NCBI RefSeq assembly: GCF_014805825.1
Contig: NZ_CP061941.1
Location: forward strand, 1,550,001-1,614,000
DNA: 64,000 nt
Source: Marinomonas algicola
GTDB taxonomy: Bacteria > Pseudomonadota > Gammaproteobacteria > Pseudomonadales > Marinomonadaceae
Direction of reading: 5' to 3'
Shown: one piece after another, positions 16,609 through 24,607 of the stretch
Numbering within the stretch: the stretch's first letter is position 1
Layout: each line of letters begins with the position of its first letter
Notes under the pieces: model-generated
The model's database searches: none
The model's input: only the letters and a program-made list of their open reading frames with translations
Told to the model about the DNA's origin: nothing
Position numbers and translations under genes: made by a program

Positions 16609-17601
16609 ATGCATCAGGATCTTATCGTCATCGATGGTTTGCAATACTCGAATTGGGACAGAAATATCTTCTTACAACTAAAGGAAGGTGGTGTCACCAT
16701 GGTGCATGCGACCATTGTTTATCATGAACAAATTCGTGAAACCTTGTTGCGCATTGGTGAATGGAACACGCGTTTTGAAGAGAATGCCGACCTCATTATG
16801 CCGATACGTTGTGCTGATGATATCCGAATCGCGAAAGCCACTGGTCGAGTCGGCATTATGTTTGGTGCACAAAATTGTTCGCCAATCGAAGATGACATCA
16901 GCATGATTGCGATAATGCGTGAGTTAAATCTAATGATCATGCAGTTGACCTATAACAATCAAAGTTTATTGGCTTGTGGTTGTTATGAATCGGTTGATAG
17001 CGGCGTTACTCGCTTTGGTCGACAGGCCATTAAAGAAATGAACCGAGTTGGAATGATAGTCGATATGAGTCATAGCGGTGAACGCAGCACGCTTGATGCC
17101 ATTAATATATCAGAACGACCCATTGTTATTTCCCATGCAAACCCACTTAGCTTCCATGAAGCAAAGCGAAATAAATCGGATTTGGTACTGAAAAAACTGG
17201 CGGAATCCGGTGGATTGTTAGGTTTCAGTTTGTATCCATTCCATCTTCGTAATGGTTCAAACTGCCGTCTCAGTGAATTTTGTGACATGGTCGCCAAAAC
17301 GGCGGACTTGATGGGGATCGATAATATCGGCATAGGTACGGATTTGTGTCAGCAGCAACCATTATCTATTTTAGAATGGATGAGGAATGGCCGTTGGTCA
17401 AAGTTAAAGGATTATGGTGAGGGTTCAAAATCCAACTCGGATTGGCCGGACCCTCTGGCTTGGTTTAAGGATAGCCGTGACTTCCCTAATCTTACCAAAG
17501 GTCTAATGGATCGGGGGTTTAATGATACTGAGGTCGCGAAAATTATGGGGCAAAATTGGTTGAGGTTCTTCGATGAAGGATTAACACCAAACGCTTCTTA
17601 A
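16609..17601 (+). CDS. M19 (renal) dipeptidase family protein, HxD motif missing
   Basis: 330 residues. The family fold is clear from IVDMSHSGERSTLDAI (metal His), PIVISHANPLSFH (metal His), GIGTDL (catalytic Asp) and the closing KIMGQNWLRFF. Classical dipeptidases have HxD just after the first strand (DxHNDLP). Here the place reads VIDGLQYSNWDR, without the HxD, and the usual EG of the bridging Glu region reads GAQNCSPIED. The pattern recalls the M19 subfamily found beside the dimethylglycine demethylase genes of Pseudomonas (from memory). It may therefore hydrolyse something other than a dipeptide or bind fewer metals. It is in a clear operon with the ALDH gene. Confidence 0.85.
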   Translation: MHQDLIVIDGLQYSNWDRNIFLQLKEGGVTMVHATIVYHEQIRETLLRIGEWNTRFEENADLIMPIRCADDIRIAKATGRVGIMFGAQNCSPIEDDISMIAIMRELNLMIMQLTYNNQSLLACGCYESVDSGVTRFGRQAIKEMNRVGMIVDMSHSGERSTLDAINISERPIVISHANPLSFHEAKRNKSDLVLKKLAESGGLLGFSLYPFHLRNGSNCRLSEFCDMVAKTADLMGIDNIGIGTDLCQQQPLSILEWMRNGRWSKLKDYGEGSKSNSDWPDPLAWFKDSRDFPNLTKGLMDRGFNDTEVAKIMGQNWLRFFDEGLTPNAS

Positions 17602-17652
17602 GACGCCTAATCGGATATCTTAGTAAATGAATTAATAATTAATAGGTAGCCA

Positions 17653-17684
17653 AGTTAACGGGTGCGGTAATGCATTCGTTAACT
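17653..17684. promoter_or_regulatory. Inverted repeat upstream of the BCCT gene
   Basis: AGTTAACG (17653-17660) and CGTTAACT (17677-17684) form a perfect 8-bp inverted repeat with a 16-base loop, about 50 bases before the BCCT start. It could be an operator or a hairpin in the leader. No T-run follows, so a terminator is less likely. Confidence 0.35.
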
Positions 17685-17734
17685 CAGGATAAACTCAATA
17701 ACTATAAAAAATAACTATCCCCAGGAGACTTACC

Positions 17735-19294
17735 ATGAGTAGAGTATCTCAAGACGGCTTACGGCCAAACCAAATTGATAGCCAAAATTCAGGGTGGCTC
17801 GCAGGAGTGGATTTACCTGTATTTATCATCAGTGGCGGTGGCTTAGCTCTTTTTGTAATTGCGGCACTGTATGACATTAATGTGGTATCCGCATGGGTAA
17901 ATGCCACTTTTGCTGTATCGACCAAATTATTTGGCGCCTATTGGCAAGTACTGCTATTACTGACTTTTGTTATCGGCTTGTTTTTGGCTATAGGGCGAAC
18001 CGGTAACGTTGTATTAGGCGGTATTAAAGCCCCAGAAATTTCCACGTTTAAGTGGATGTCGATAATCATGTGTACTTTATTAGCTGGTGGCGGTGTATTT
18101 TGGGCCGCCGCCGAACCGATGGCGCATTTTACTTCTGCACCACCTTTGTTTGGCGAAGCCGAAGGCGCTCAAGCGGCTTATAACGCCTTAGCTCAAAGCT
18201 TTATGCATTGGGGATTTTTAGCCTGGGCTATCTTAGGTAGCTTAACCGGCGTGGTATTCATGTATTTGCATTATGAAAAAGGTTTGCCACTTAAGCCAAG
18301 AACGCTGCTCTACCCTGTTTTTGGGGATAAGGTAATGACAGGACCTTTTGGCGCGATCGTGGATGCGAGCTGTGTCTTGGCGGTAGTTGCTGGAACGGTT
18401 GGACCGATTGGATTTTTAGGATTGCAAGTGAGCTTTGGGTTGGAGAAACTCTTTGGCATTCCAGACACATACACGACTCAGTTACTCATCTTATTAACCT
18501 TGATTGGTATCTATACTTTGTCAGCCGTGAGTGGTGTAACAAAAGGTATTCAAATATTAAGTCGCGCCAATGTCATCCTTGCCGTTGTTCTCATGGTGTT
18601 TATTTTATTATTTGGCCCAACGGCATTCATTATTGATAGTTATCTACAAGCGTTTGGTATTTACCTTGATCAGTTCATACCTATGGCAACGTTTCGAGCG
18701 AGCCCTGGTTGGCTCGATTGGTGGACAGTATTCTTTTGGGGCTGGTTCCTTGGTTATGGTCCATTGATGGCGATGTTTGTTGCTCGTATTTCTCGTGGAC
18801 GCACCATTCGTCAAATGGTGATATTGATTTCTGTTGTGGCTCCTATTATTACCACTTTTTGGTTCACTATTGTTGGTGGTAGTGGTTTGGCGTTTGAGTT
18901 AGAAACCCCAGGTGTGATTTCAGAACCTTTCACCGGATTCAACCTTCCGGCGGCATTGTTGGCGATTACCGAGCAATTACCAATGGGATCATTAGTGTCT
19001 GTACTTTTCCTTATTTTGACGACGATATTTGTCGCGACAACTGGTGATTCCATGACCTATGCCGTCTCCATGGTAATGACTGGAACGGATCAGCCTAAAA
19101 GTTCCATTCGTGTTTTTTGGGGCATTATTATGGGGGTAGTGGCTGCACTACTCATTTCCATAGGAGCGGGCGGTATATCGGCATTGCAATCATTTATAGT
19201 GATCACGGCCGTACCCGTATCCTTAGTGCTTTTACCTTCACTTTGGACGGCGCCTCAGATCGCTAAAAAAATGGCCGATGAGCAGGGTTTATAA
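17735..19294 (+). CDS. BCCT-family transporter (betaine/carnitine/choline type)
   Basis: 519 residues with about twelve membrane segments. The family signature is WLDWWTVFFWGWFLGYGPL (about residue 328), followed by the conserved ARISRGRTIRQ. GGGVFWAAAEPMAHF carries the early conserved segment. BCCT carriers import trimethylammonium compounds such as glycine betaine, carnitine or choline with sodium or protons. Without a long C-terminal osmosensing tail (the protein ends soon after the last membrane helix), it is more likely a nutrient carrier than an osmotic one. It lies 133 bp after the M19 gene, with CAGGAG before the start. Confidence 0.92.
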   Translation: MSRVSQDGLRPNQIDSQNSGWLAGVDLPVFIISGGGLALFVIAALYDINVVSAWVNATFAVSTKLFGAYWQVLLLLTFVIGLFLAIGRTGNVVLGGIKAPEISTFKWMSIIMCTLLAGGGVFWAAAEPMAHFTSAPPLFGEAEGAQAAYNALAQSFMHWGFLAWAILGSLTGVVFMYLHYEKGLPLKPRTLLYPVFGDKVMTGPFGAIVDASCVLAVVAGTVGPIGFLGLQVSFGLEKLFGIPDTYTTQLLILLTLIGIYTLSAVSGVTKGIQILSRANVILAVVLMVFILLFGPTAFIIDSYLQAFGIYLDQFIPMATFRASPGWLDWWTVFFWGWFLGYGPLMAMFVARISRGRTIRQMVILISVVAPIITTFWFTIVGGSGLAFELETPGVISEPFTGFNLPAALLAITEQLPMGSLVSVLFLILTTIFVATTGDSMTYAVSMVMTGTDQPKSSIRVFWGIIMGVVAALLISIGAGGISALQSFIVITAVPVSLVLLPSLWTAPQIAKKMADEQGL

Positions 19295-19316
19295 ATAACG
19301 TAATTATTTTTTGAAG

Positions 19317-19347
19317 TGTTAGAGAAGGTGTGATGCCTTTTCTAACA
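19317..19347 (+). terminator. Strong hairpin between BCCT and ridA
   Basis: 12-bp arms (19317-19328 TGTTAGAGAAGG, 19336-19347 CCTTTTCTAACA, one G-T wobble) around a 7-base loop, 22 bases after the BCCT stop. There is no T-run, so it may be a processing or stability element, or a partial terminator that separates ridA expression from the carrier. Confidence 0.5.
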
Positions 19348-19400
19348 TTGGTAGTAATAGCCATCAAGATCATTTTCTTTAATTAAGAGACAAAAAATCG

Positions 19401-19793
19401 ATGAATACATCCATAAAAACCCCAGTTAAAACCAACCTTTTTGCGTCTAAAGCACCATTAGAATGGGCAATTATCGCTAATGGCCAGTTGTCGACAGCTC
19501 AGATTCCAATCGATCAGCAAGGTAACGTAGTTGAAGGGGGAATCGAAGCTCAAGCTCGCCAGACAATGGATAATCTTAAACATACGATTGAGTCGGCCGA
19601 GTTAACTATGGACCATGTGACACAAGTATTAATTTACGTAACAGATAGATCCCAATTACCCGTCTTTAATACAGTCTATGCTGAGTATTTTTCCGCCCCC
19701 TTTCCTAACCGCGCCGCTATGATTGTGGCGGGTCTTGCTAGAGAGGAAATGCTTTGTGAAGTGGTTGCTTACGCAGCGGTCCCTCAAATCTAG
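19401..19793 (+). CDS. RidA-family enamine/imine deaminase
   Basis: 130 residues, the family size. Typical segments are FASKAPLEWAIIANGQLSTAQIP, EAQARQTMDNLKHTIESA, HVTQVLIYVTDRSQLPVFN and FPNRAAMIVAGLAREEMLCE. The arginine used to bind the carboxylate in RidA is in the FPNRAA segment. The C-terminal region has the conserved CEVVAYA. RidA enzymes hydrolyse reactive enamines and imines released in amine and amino acid breakdown. A copy at the end of a catabolic cluster suggests that an imine arises in the pathway. The N-terminal 12 residues are longer than in the usual family. Confidence 0.88.
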   Translation: MNTSIKTPVKTNLFASKAPLEWAIIANGQLSTAQIPIDQQGNVVEGGIEAQARQTMDNLKHTIESAELTMDHVTQVLIYVTDRSQLPVFNTVYAEYFSAPFPNRAAMIVAGLAREEMLCEVVAYAAVPQI

Positions 19794-19849
19794 ATTAGTG
19801 TTTTCTCTAATGTGAAATACAAAGGACGCCTCTGTACATGTTATTCAGT

Positions 19850-19884
19850 AAAGCGTATTTCAGTGTTAGAAATACGTTTTACTT
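19850..19884 (+). terminator. Terminator after ridA
   Basis: AAAGCGTATTTC (19850-19861) pairs with GAAATACGTTTT (19869-19880), with one G-T wobble and a 7-base loop, followed by a short T-rich tail. About 57 bases after the ridA stop. The stretch from here to 20050 holds nothing else that I recognise. Confidence 0.55.
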
Positions 19885-20050
19885 GTGTATGGTGTTTCGA
19901 CTATACCCGATGACATATTGTGTGGCTTTGTGGCTTTGTTGCTTAAGCGAAGCCTCCTAGCTGCGCATGAAAATGAAGAGATTTAATGTCATCTTCCATG
20001 GTTTTTTAAGATTTCCATTCATTGATTTATGCACCTTTAGCTGTCTCTTA

Positions 20051-21175
20051 TCAAATCTCTAGACCCTGCATCCATAGCTGGCTTAGAAGCTCAGGGGCCA
20101 CCGTCAAGGCGGCTGATTTAGGTGTGCTATTGTCGTTTGACGGGGAGAATATTTGTTTCGCTAATTGTCTGCCAATGGCTTGAGTCGTATTCGTTTTGGT
20201 AATACGGTGTTTATAAAAAGCCGCGAGAGCTTGCTCCAACTGAGCGTTTTCTTGTAAAAACTTAACAAGATGCCATGCGTCTTCTAGCGCCTGACAAGCA
20301 CCTTGTCCTGAGGTAGGTAAAGGAGCATGAGCTGCATCACCAATAATCAAACTATTGCCTTTATGCCAGTAGGGTAATGGGTCAATGTCATGCACAAAGA
20401 TGCGATTAAGGGATGTTTTGTCATAAGATTTTAGGACATTTTGTACTGGTTGAGGCCAATGACTAAAACGTTGATGTAGCTCTTCACACCAAGAGGATAG
20501 AGCTCGCGTTTTATTAATCTCAGTATTCCACGCTCCGGCCCAAAAGCACAGGTTATTTTTAATAGGGACAATACCAAAGCGTTCCTCTTGACCACGGAAA
20601 TCGCTAATCTCCCTGCCTAGGTTCTTCTCTTTGAGTTGGCTGATACCAATAATATTAATGAACCCTTGGTAACGTGGTATTGCGTTTTCTGAATGAATAG
20701 ACTGGCGCACGACTGAATTCATTCGTCCATCTGCACCAACGACTAAATCAAACCTTTGTTTGAAGGCTTCAATATTGAGTAAGTCTATCGAGTGATTAAA
20801 GTGTGTTTTCACTCCCAATTTACTGAGTTTGTGTGCCATTAGTGCTATCAGGTCGCGACGTAAGAGAGTCACACTGTTAAATCCGCAAAGTGCATTGATC
20901 GCTTTAATATCAAATTCACTTTGCTTTTTACCATTTTGATTAAATTGGTGCATAAAATGAGGCACTCCACCGAGTTTTATGGCCGCTTTTTCTAGCTCCA
21001 TTTGCCGCAAAACAAACACAGCATTAGGCCATAAGGTGACACCCGCTCCCAGGGTGCTGATTTGTGAATTGCGCTCATATAAACTTACTTTATGGCCTTG
21101 TTTTGTGGCCAGTATGGCCAGCGCCATGCCTGCAACACCAGCACCAATAATGGCTATTTTTTTCGTTTTAATCAT
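20051..21175 (-). CDS. FAD-dependent monooxygenase (PHBH/UbiH class)
   Basis: 374 residues. The FAD motif is IAIIGAGVAGMALAI at the N-terminus. The conserved DG motif reads VVGADGRMNSVVRQ (about residue 160), and the GD motif reads LIIGDAAHAPLPTSGQGACQ (about residue 280). These mark class A flavin monooxygenases, which hydroxylate aromatic or related rings using NAD(P)H. The sequence resembles salicylate- or 6-hydroxynicotinate-type enzymes only generally, so the substrate is open. It is divergent from a LysR gene with about 100 bp between starts, suggesting its own regulation. It may or may not belong to the BCCT cluster to the left. Confidence 0.88.
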   Translation of the reverse strand: MIKTKKIAIIGAGVAGMALAILATKQGHKVSLYERNSQISTLGAGVTLWPNAVFVLRQMELEKAAIKLGGVPHFMHQFNQNGKKQSEFDIKAINALCGFNSVTLLRRDLIALMAHKLSKLGVKTHFNHSIDLLNIEAFKQRFDLVVGADGRMNSVVRQSIHSENAIPRYQGFINIIGISQLKEKNLGREISDFRGQEERFGIVPIKNNLCFWAGAWNTEINKTRALSSWCEELHQRFSHWPQPVQNVLKSYDKTSLNRIFVHDIDPLPYWHKGNSLIIGDAAHAPLPTSGQGACQALEDAWHLVKFLQENAQLEQALAAFYKHRITKTNTTQAIGRQLAKQIFSPSNDNSTPKSAALTVAPELLSQLWMQGLEI

Positions 21176-21278
21176 ATCGTTTACTCTTAATAATTATCCG
21201 TTAGTGATTGTGACAAAACGATTATTGAGGATAAATACGTTATGATGGTGTTCTTTATCCCATTTAATGAGAAAATCA

Positions 21279-22169
21279 ATGCTTGAAAGAATTGAACTTC
21301 AGTGGCTAATTAGCTTCCAAGCAGTCTATAAAAAACTGAGCTTTAAGTTAGCTTCAGAACAACTTCAGTTACCAACGTCTAATGTTAGCCGTCATGTTGC
21401 TTTGTTAGAGAAGCAGATGAAACTGAGGTTATTAGAGAGAACCACCCGAAAAATGTACCCTACGGCTGCGGGTAAACAACTTTACCAATCTATTGTGCCG
21501 TTAATGCAAGCTATGGAAGTTGCATTGGAAGAGGTGTCATTAAAGGGAGAGTCTTTATCTGGAAGCTTAAAGATTATCATGCCTGATCTTCCATTTTTAG
21601 CGGAAGCTGTTACCGATTTTTGCGTTAATCATCCCCAGATTCATCTTAGTTGCGATACGCAATTAAACCCATCAGAAGGATTATTAGAGGGTTTTGATCT
21701 AATACTGCGCTTCGGTCGTGGATTATTAGAGGATTCTGGTTGGGTTGCGAAAGAGGTAACACGTTGGTCTAGCTGTGTAGTTGCCTCACCGCAATTGCTT
21801 AAGCATCATGTTTTGCCTAACTCTTTGGATGAATTAAGCAAAGGTCCTTGTATTACTACTTTATCAATACTACAAGGTATGCCTTGGCGATTTAAGCATA
21901 ATCAAACTATTCACGTGCAATCCAGTTGCAAGGTTAATAGCGGTAATCTGGCGAAAGCTGCAGCCTTAAAAGGATTGGGTTTTGCAATATTACCTCTGCA
22001 TGCCTGCCAAACAAGCCTACAAAATGGTTCACTTATTAAAGTAGAGTTAGACAGTGAGCCAGAAGATCTCGTGTTGTATGCATTATATTCTGGAAAAAAG
22101 TATCCACTTGAAAAAGTAAAAGTGTTTTTAGATGCTCTGCAATATCGCTTAAATCGATTGGACGAATGA
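21279..22169 (+). CDS. LysR-family regulator (GcvA/DsdC-like N-terminus)
   Basis: About 296 residues from ATG 21279 (MLERIELQWLISFQ). The ATG at 21267 has no ribosome site, whereas GAGA precedes 21279. The winged helix carries FQAVYKKLSFKLASEQLQLP, TSNVSRHVALLEKQMKLRL, LLERTTRKMYPTAAG. The effector domain follows (LKIIMPDLPFLAEAV, FDLILRFG, GLGFAILP). This is the group with RTTRxxxPTxAG, typical of regulators that control a divergent enzyme gene. The divergent FAD monooxygenase is the probable target (inference). Confidence 0.88.
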   Translation: MLERIELQWLISFQAVYKKLSFKLASEQLQLPTSNVSRHVALLEKQMKLRLLERTTRKMYPTAAGKQLYQSIVPLMQAMEVALEEVSLKGESLSGSLKIIMPDLPFLAEAVTDFCVNHPQIHLSCDTQLNPSEGLLEGFDLILRFGRGLLEDSGWVAKEVTRWSSCVVASPQLLKHHVLPNSLDELSKGPCITTLSILQGMPWRFKHNQTIHVQSSCKVNSGNLAKAAALKGLGFAILPLHACQTSLQNGSLIKVELDSEPEDLVLYALYSGKKYPLEKVKVFLDALQYRLNRLDE

Positions 22170-22204
22170 TGAGGGGAAAAAACGAATTCAAAATACAGAG
22201 AATA

Positions 22205-22402
22205 TCAATAAGTTTCGTTTTCTGAATGGACAATAATAGAAAGAGTGCCATCTAAGGTTACTTCGATATGAAAAACAATAGGGCGGCAACAAACTTGGCA
22301 ATCTTCTATGTATTCTTGGCTGTCATCTAACGCTTCAATAATGACCCCTATCATTTCACCACAGTATGGGCAGGAGATGTCTTTTTCCAATATATGGCTC
22401 AT
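22205..22402 (-). CDS. CPXCG-motif cysteine-rich protein
   Basis: 65 residues from ATG 22402 (MSHILEKDISCPYCGE), with AAGGGC about 9 bases before. The longer start at 22429 lacks one. The pattern DISCPYCGEMIGVIIE, then EDCQVCCRPIVFHI, places four cysteines as two CxxC pairs, which probably bind one zinc. This small family is common in gammaproteobacteria and its function is not known. The 305 bases to the right (22403-22707) contain no gene that I can support. Confidence 0.82.
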   Translation of the reverse strand: MSHILEKDISCPYCGEMIGVIIEALDDSQEYIEDCQVCCRPIVFHIEVTLDGTLSIIVHSENETY

Positions 22403-22707
22403 ATTTGTTGCCCTTTTTAAGTGTCTCAAGCTAATGATGCTGAATGTTCATATGGTTATGCCACGTATATTGTAAAGTAGAACTTATACTCCATTCTTGC
22501 AATGGTGCTTTTATGTTATTTTTTAAACTACTTTTTGCGTCCGAATAATTGGAAAAGTTCGCATGGAGCGCAAAAGGCTTTAGTGAAGGTGAAGGCAATC
22601 GCCTTGGTATTTGAGTTTTTACATGAGGTGTCAATAGCTGCGGGACGTAGACGTTAATAGGCTGTTTGAAGAACTTGTGAACCGTTATTGCTTAATTGGC
22701 AGTTTTT

Positions 22708-23508
22708 TTATTGACTCTCTAATAAGGCTTCTCTACTGTCATTAGAGGAGTCTAGTGCCGCGCTGTTTAATGACAGTGAATCCATTAATTTGTTAAGCGA
22801 CCTCAATGTTTTACCTTCATTTGTTTCTTCATCAATGTGAACGGCAACTCGACATTTGCAGCTTGTTAAATCTTTAAAGTCTTGAGCTTCTATTCGGATG
22901 ACTCTACACACTAAATTGCTCAGCTTAGTAGTTTGCTTTTCATTGATTTCTATATTGAGACTAACGCTACATTTTGAAAAAAGAGAAATGTGTTCACTGT
23001 ATTCCATTTCAAATAAAATACCTGAAATACTGATGTTATTTATTAGGCCAGAAGTAGCAAAGGCATCATTGAACTGTAGGGATAATTTATGAGGTGGGAT
23101 GTTAAAAATTCGAGCGTTCCGTCGTTGTTCAGCACTGTACCAAGAACGACGTATAGCATCTTCAAGCTTCTCAGTGGTAAAAGGTTTGACAAGGTATTGG
23201 TTTACTCCCTTTTCAATTGCGTTGACAACGAAATCCTTACTGTCTTCGGATGTCATCATAATAAAGGGTGTGCTTTTCATTTTTGGGTGTGATCTGACAA
23301 AGGACAATAATTCGAAGCCGTCTAAATGAGGCATTTCTAGATCAGAAATTATAATATCGACAGCTTGTTTTTGAAGGATCATTTTGGCGGCTAAGCCATT
23401 TGCCGCAGACAATATTCTTTGACTTCCTAGCTGATTGTAAACGGTACTCTTCACGACTGATCGGACCGATTGACTATCGTCAACAATCAAAAAACTAACA
23501 TTCTTCAC
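22708..23508 (-). CDS. Response regulator with PilZ domain
   Basis: 266 residues. Residues 1-120 are a receiver domain: acidic pair D10/D11, phosphoryl acceptor D56 in ISDLEMPHLDGFELL, and Lys108 in QYLVKPF. Residues about 130-245 form a PilZ domain with the c-di-GMP-binding RxxxR (RRNARIF, about residue 134) and NxSxxG (NNISISGILFE, about residue 158). It should couple phosphorylation to binding of cyclic di-GMP. Such proteins control motility or surface attachment. No kinase gene is adjacent, so its partner is unknown. The 340 bases to the right (23509-23848) are AT-rich, with only a possible MOSC promoter (TATAAT at 23790). Confidence 0.88.
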   Translation of the reverse strand: MKNVSFLIVDDSQSVRSVVKSTVYNQLGSQRILSAANGLAAKMILQKQAVDIIISDLEMPHLDGFELLSFVRSHPKMKSTPFIMMTSEDSKDFVVNAIEKGVNQYLVKPFTTEKLEDAIRRSWYSAEQRRNARIFNIPPHKLSLQFNDAFATSGLINNISISGILFEMEYSEHISLFSKCSVSLNIEINEKQTTKLSNLVCRVIRIEAQDFKDLTSCKCRVAVHIDEETNEGKTLRSLNKLMDSLSLNSAALDSSNDSREALLESQ

Positions 23509-23848
23509 TAATAGGGCCTTTTCTTTTATGCATTTTTTGACTCATTTACACAACGAGCTTAATAGATTGTAGAGCATGATAAAAAATGTATCTATAGTAA
23601 GCCTATAAAACAAATTAATAATTCTCATTTGCGAATTTTTAGACTCAGACGATTATTACAATACATTTCAAACCAGTCGGTAAGCATTGTATTTTATTCA
23701 TTCTCTGGACTTATTTTTTAGATTAGAAGAATAGAGAAAGCCAGTAATTTTTTGTGAAGGGATGCGATACAGGGCCTGCATACTGTTTATATAATGGAAC
23801 CAAATAATAGGCCTTCTGCAATAAATAACACACTTTATAAGGTAGCAA

Positions 23849-24295
23849 ATGATTCAAGCGATATTTGTATCGAAAAAATCAAAACAGTCACAAATTGGAA
23901 TCGATGCGGTAAAAGTCGATGCGGGTAAAGGGATTGTGGGTGATAGATATTACGGTAAACGTAGAGAAGCAGGTCTTAATATTACCTTTATCGAAAGTGA
24001 GGAAATTGAGGCGTTTAATGCGAATTTTGGTCAGCATATAAGGCCGTCTGACACACGTCGAAATATCGTCACTCAAGGTATTCGATTGAATCAGTTGGTT
24101 GGTAAAGAGTTTGAGATTGGCGGTGTTCGTTTTTTAGGTGTGGAATTGTGTGAACCCTGTGCGTCTCTTGGAAAATTATTAGCCAATGATTCATTAACCG
24201 CGCCACAAGTTGTGAAGGCCTGGTTAAACAGGGGAGGGTTAAGAGCGAATGTTTTAACGACAGGTATTTTACGCGTGGGAATGCCTCTAAAGTGA
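23849..24295 (+). CDS. MOSC-domain protein
   Basis: 148 residues, a single MOSC domain as in the small MOSC/YiiM-like group. Motifs are GIVGDRYYGKRREAGLNITFIESE, SDTRRNIVTQGIRLNQLVGK and VELCEPCASLGKLL, whose cysteines fit the conserved metal- or sulfur-binding Cys of the family. MOSC proteins carry sulfur or bind molybdenum cofactor; the substrate here is unknown. Ribosome site AAGG precedes the ATG. The DNA right after its stop holds the stump of an unrelated dioxygenase gene, so the locus has been rearranged. Confidence 0.85.
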   Translation: MIQAIFVSKKSKQSQIGIDAVKVDAGKGIVGDRYYGKRREAGLNITFIESEEIEAFNANFGQHIRPSDTRRNIVTQGIRLNQLVGKEFEIGGVRFLGVELCEPCASLGKLLANDSLTAPQVVKAWLNRGGLRANVLTTGILRVGMPLK

Positions 24296-24299
24296 TAAC

Positions 24300-24504
24300 T
24301 ATTTAGAGGAGGGTCCTACAAAACGTCGTGAAAGATGGCTTAAATGGGAAAAACCCTTTATATACGCCTTTGTCACCCAGCAGAAGACCACCTTATTCCC
24401 TTGATGGTGGCTTTAGGTGCGCAGAAAATGCAGAAGCAAGCTGCATTTATCATGAGAAAAATTTATTTGGTGGTTGGACGACTTCAAGTTTTCGCTTTGA
24501 TTAA
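24300..24504 (+). pseudogene. LigB/DODA-type extradiol dioxygenase, frameshifted C-terminal remnant
   Basis: Three frames read in succession give the end of a YgiD/DODA-like class III dioxygenase. From about 24306 the frame reads GPTKRRERWLKWEK. Then, after a shift near 24353, it reads LCHPAEDHLIPLMVALGAQ (24368-24426). After a second shift it reads FGGWTTSSFRFD followed by TAA at 24502. Family members end with a WE..RxxHPxxEHLLPLxVALGA core and close in SSFRF-like residues. The HP and EHL positions are part of the conserved C-terminal block. About 65 codons remain of roughly 260, and the active-site N-terminal part is absent. A perfect terminator hairpin follows 36 bases later, as expected for the former gene. 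Confidence 0.72.
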
Positions 24505-24540
24505 CTTGTTTTGAAATAAATCTCGCGCATTCCGTTACAC

Positions 24541-24577
24541 AATGCAGGCAGCGACTTAACTGCCTGCATTTTTATTA
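24541..24577 (+). terminator. Rho-independent terminator (relict of the dioxygenase gene)
   Basis: Perfect 11-bp arms AATGCAGGCAG (24541-24551) and CTGCCTGCATT (24560-24570), 8-base loop, then a T-rich tail TTTATTAT. The orientation suits rightward transcripts, so it now ends transcription from the MOSC gene and its dead neighbour. Confidence 0.8.
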
Positions 24578-24607
24578 TCGTCTACCAGATGCAGACGCTT
24601 AAATTCA

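Noticed and set aside
19885..20050. GGCTTTGTTGC-like string after ridA as an IS end
   Set aside because: Only one short match with no second end and no transposase trace.
22431..22634. 67-residue open frame on the minus strand
   Set aside because: No ribosome site, no recognisable composition or motif, and AT-rich spacer-like DNA.
24300..24540. Candidate small RNA with several hairpins before a terminator
   Set aside because: The stretch reads as a decayed dioxygenase C-terminus in three frames, which explains it better.
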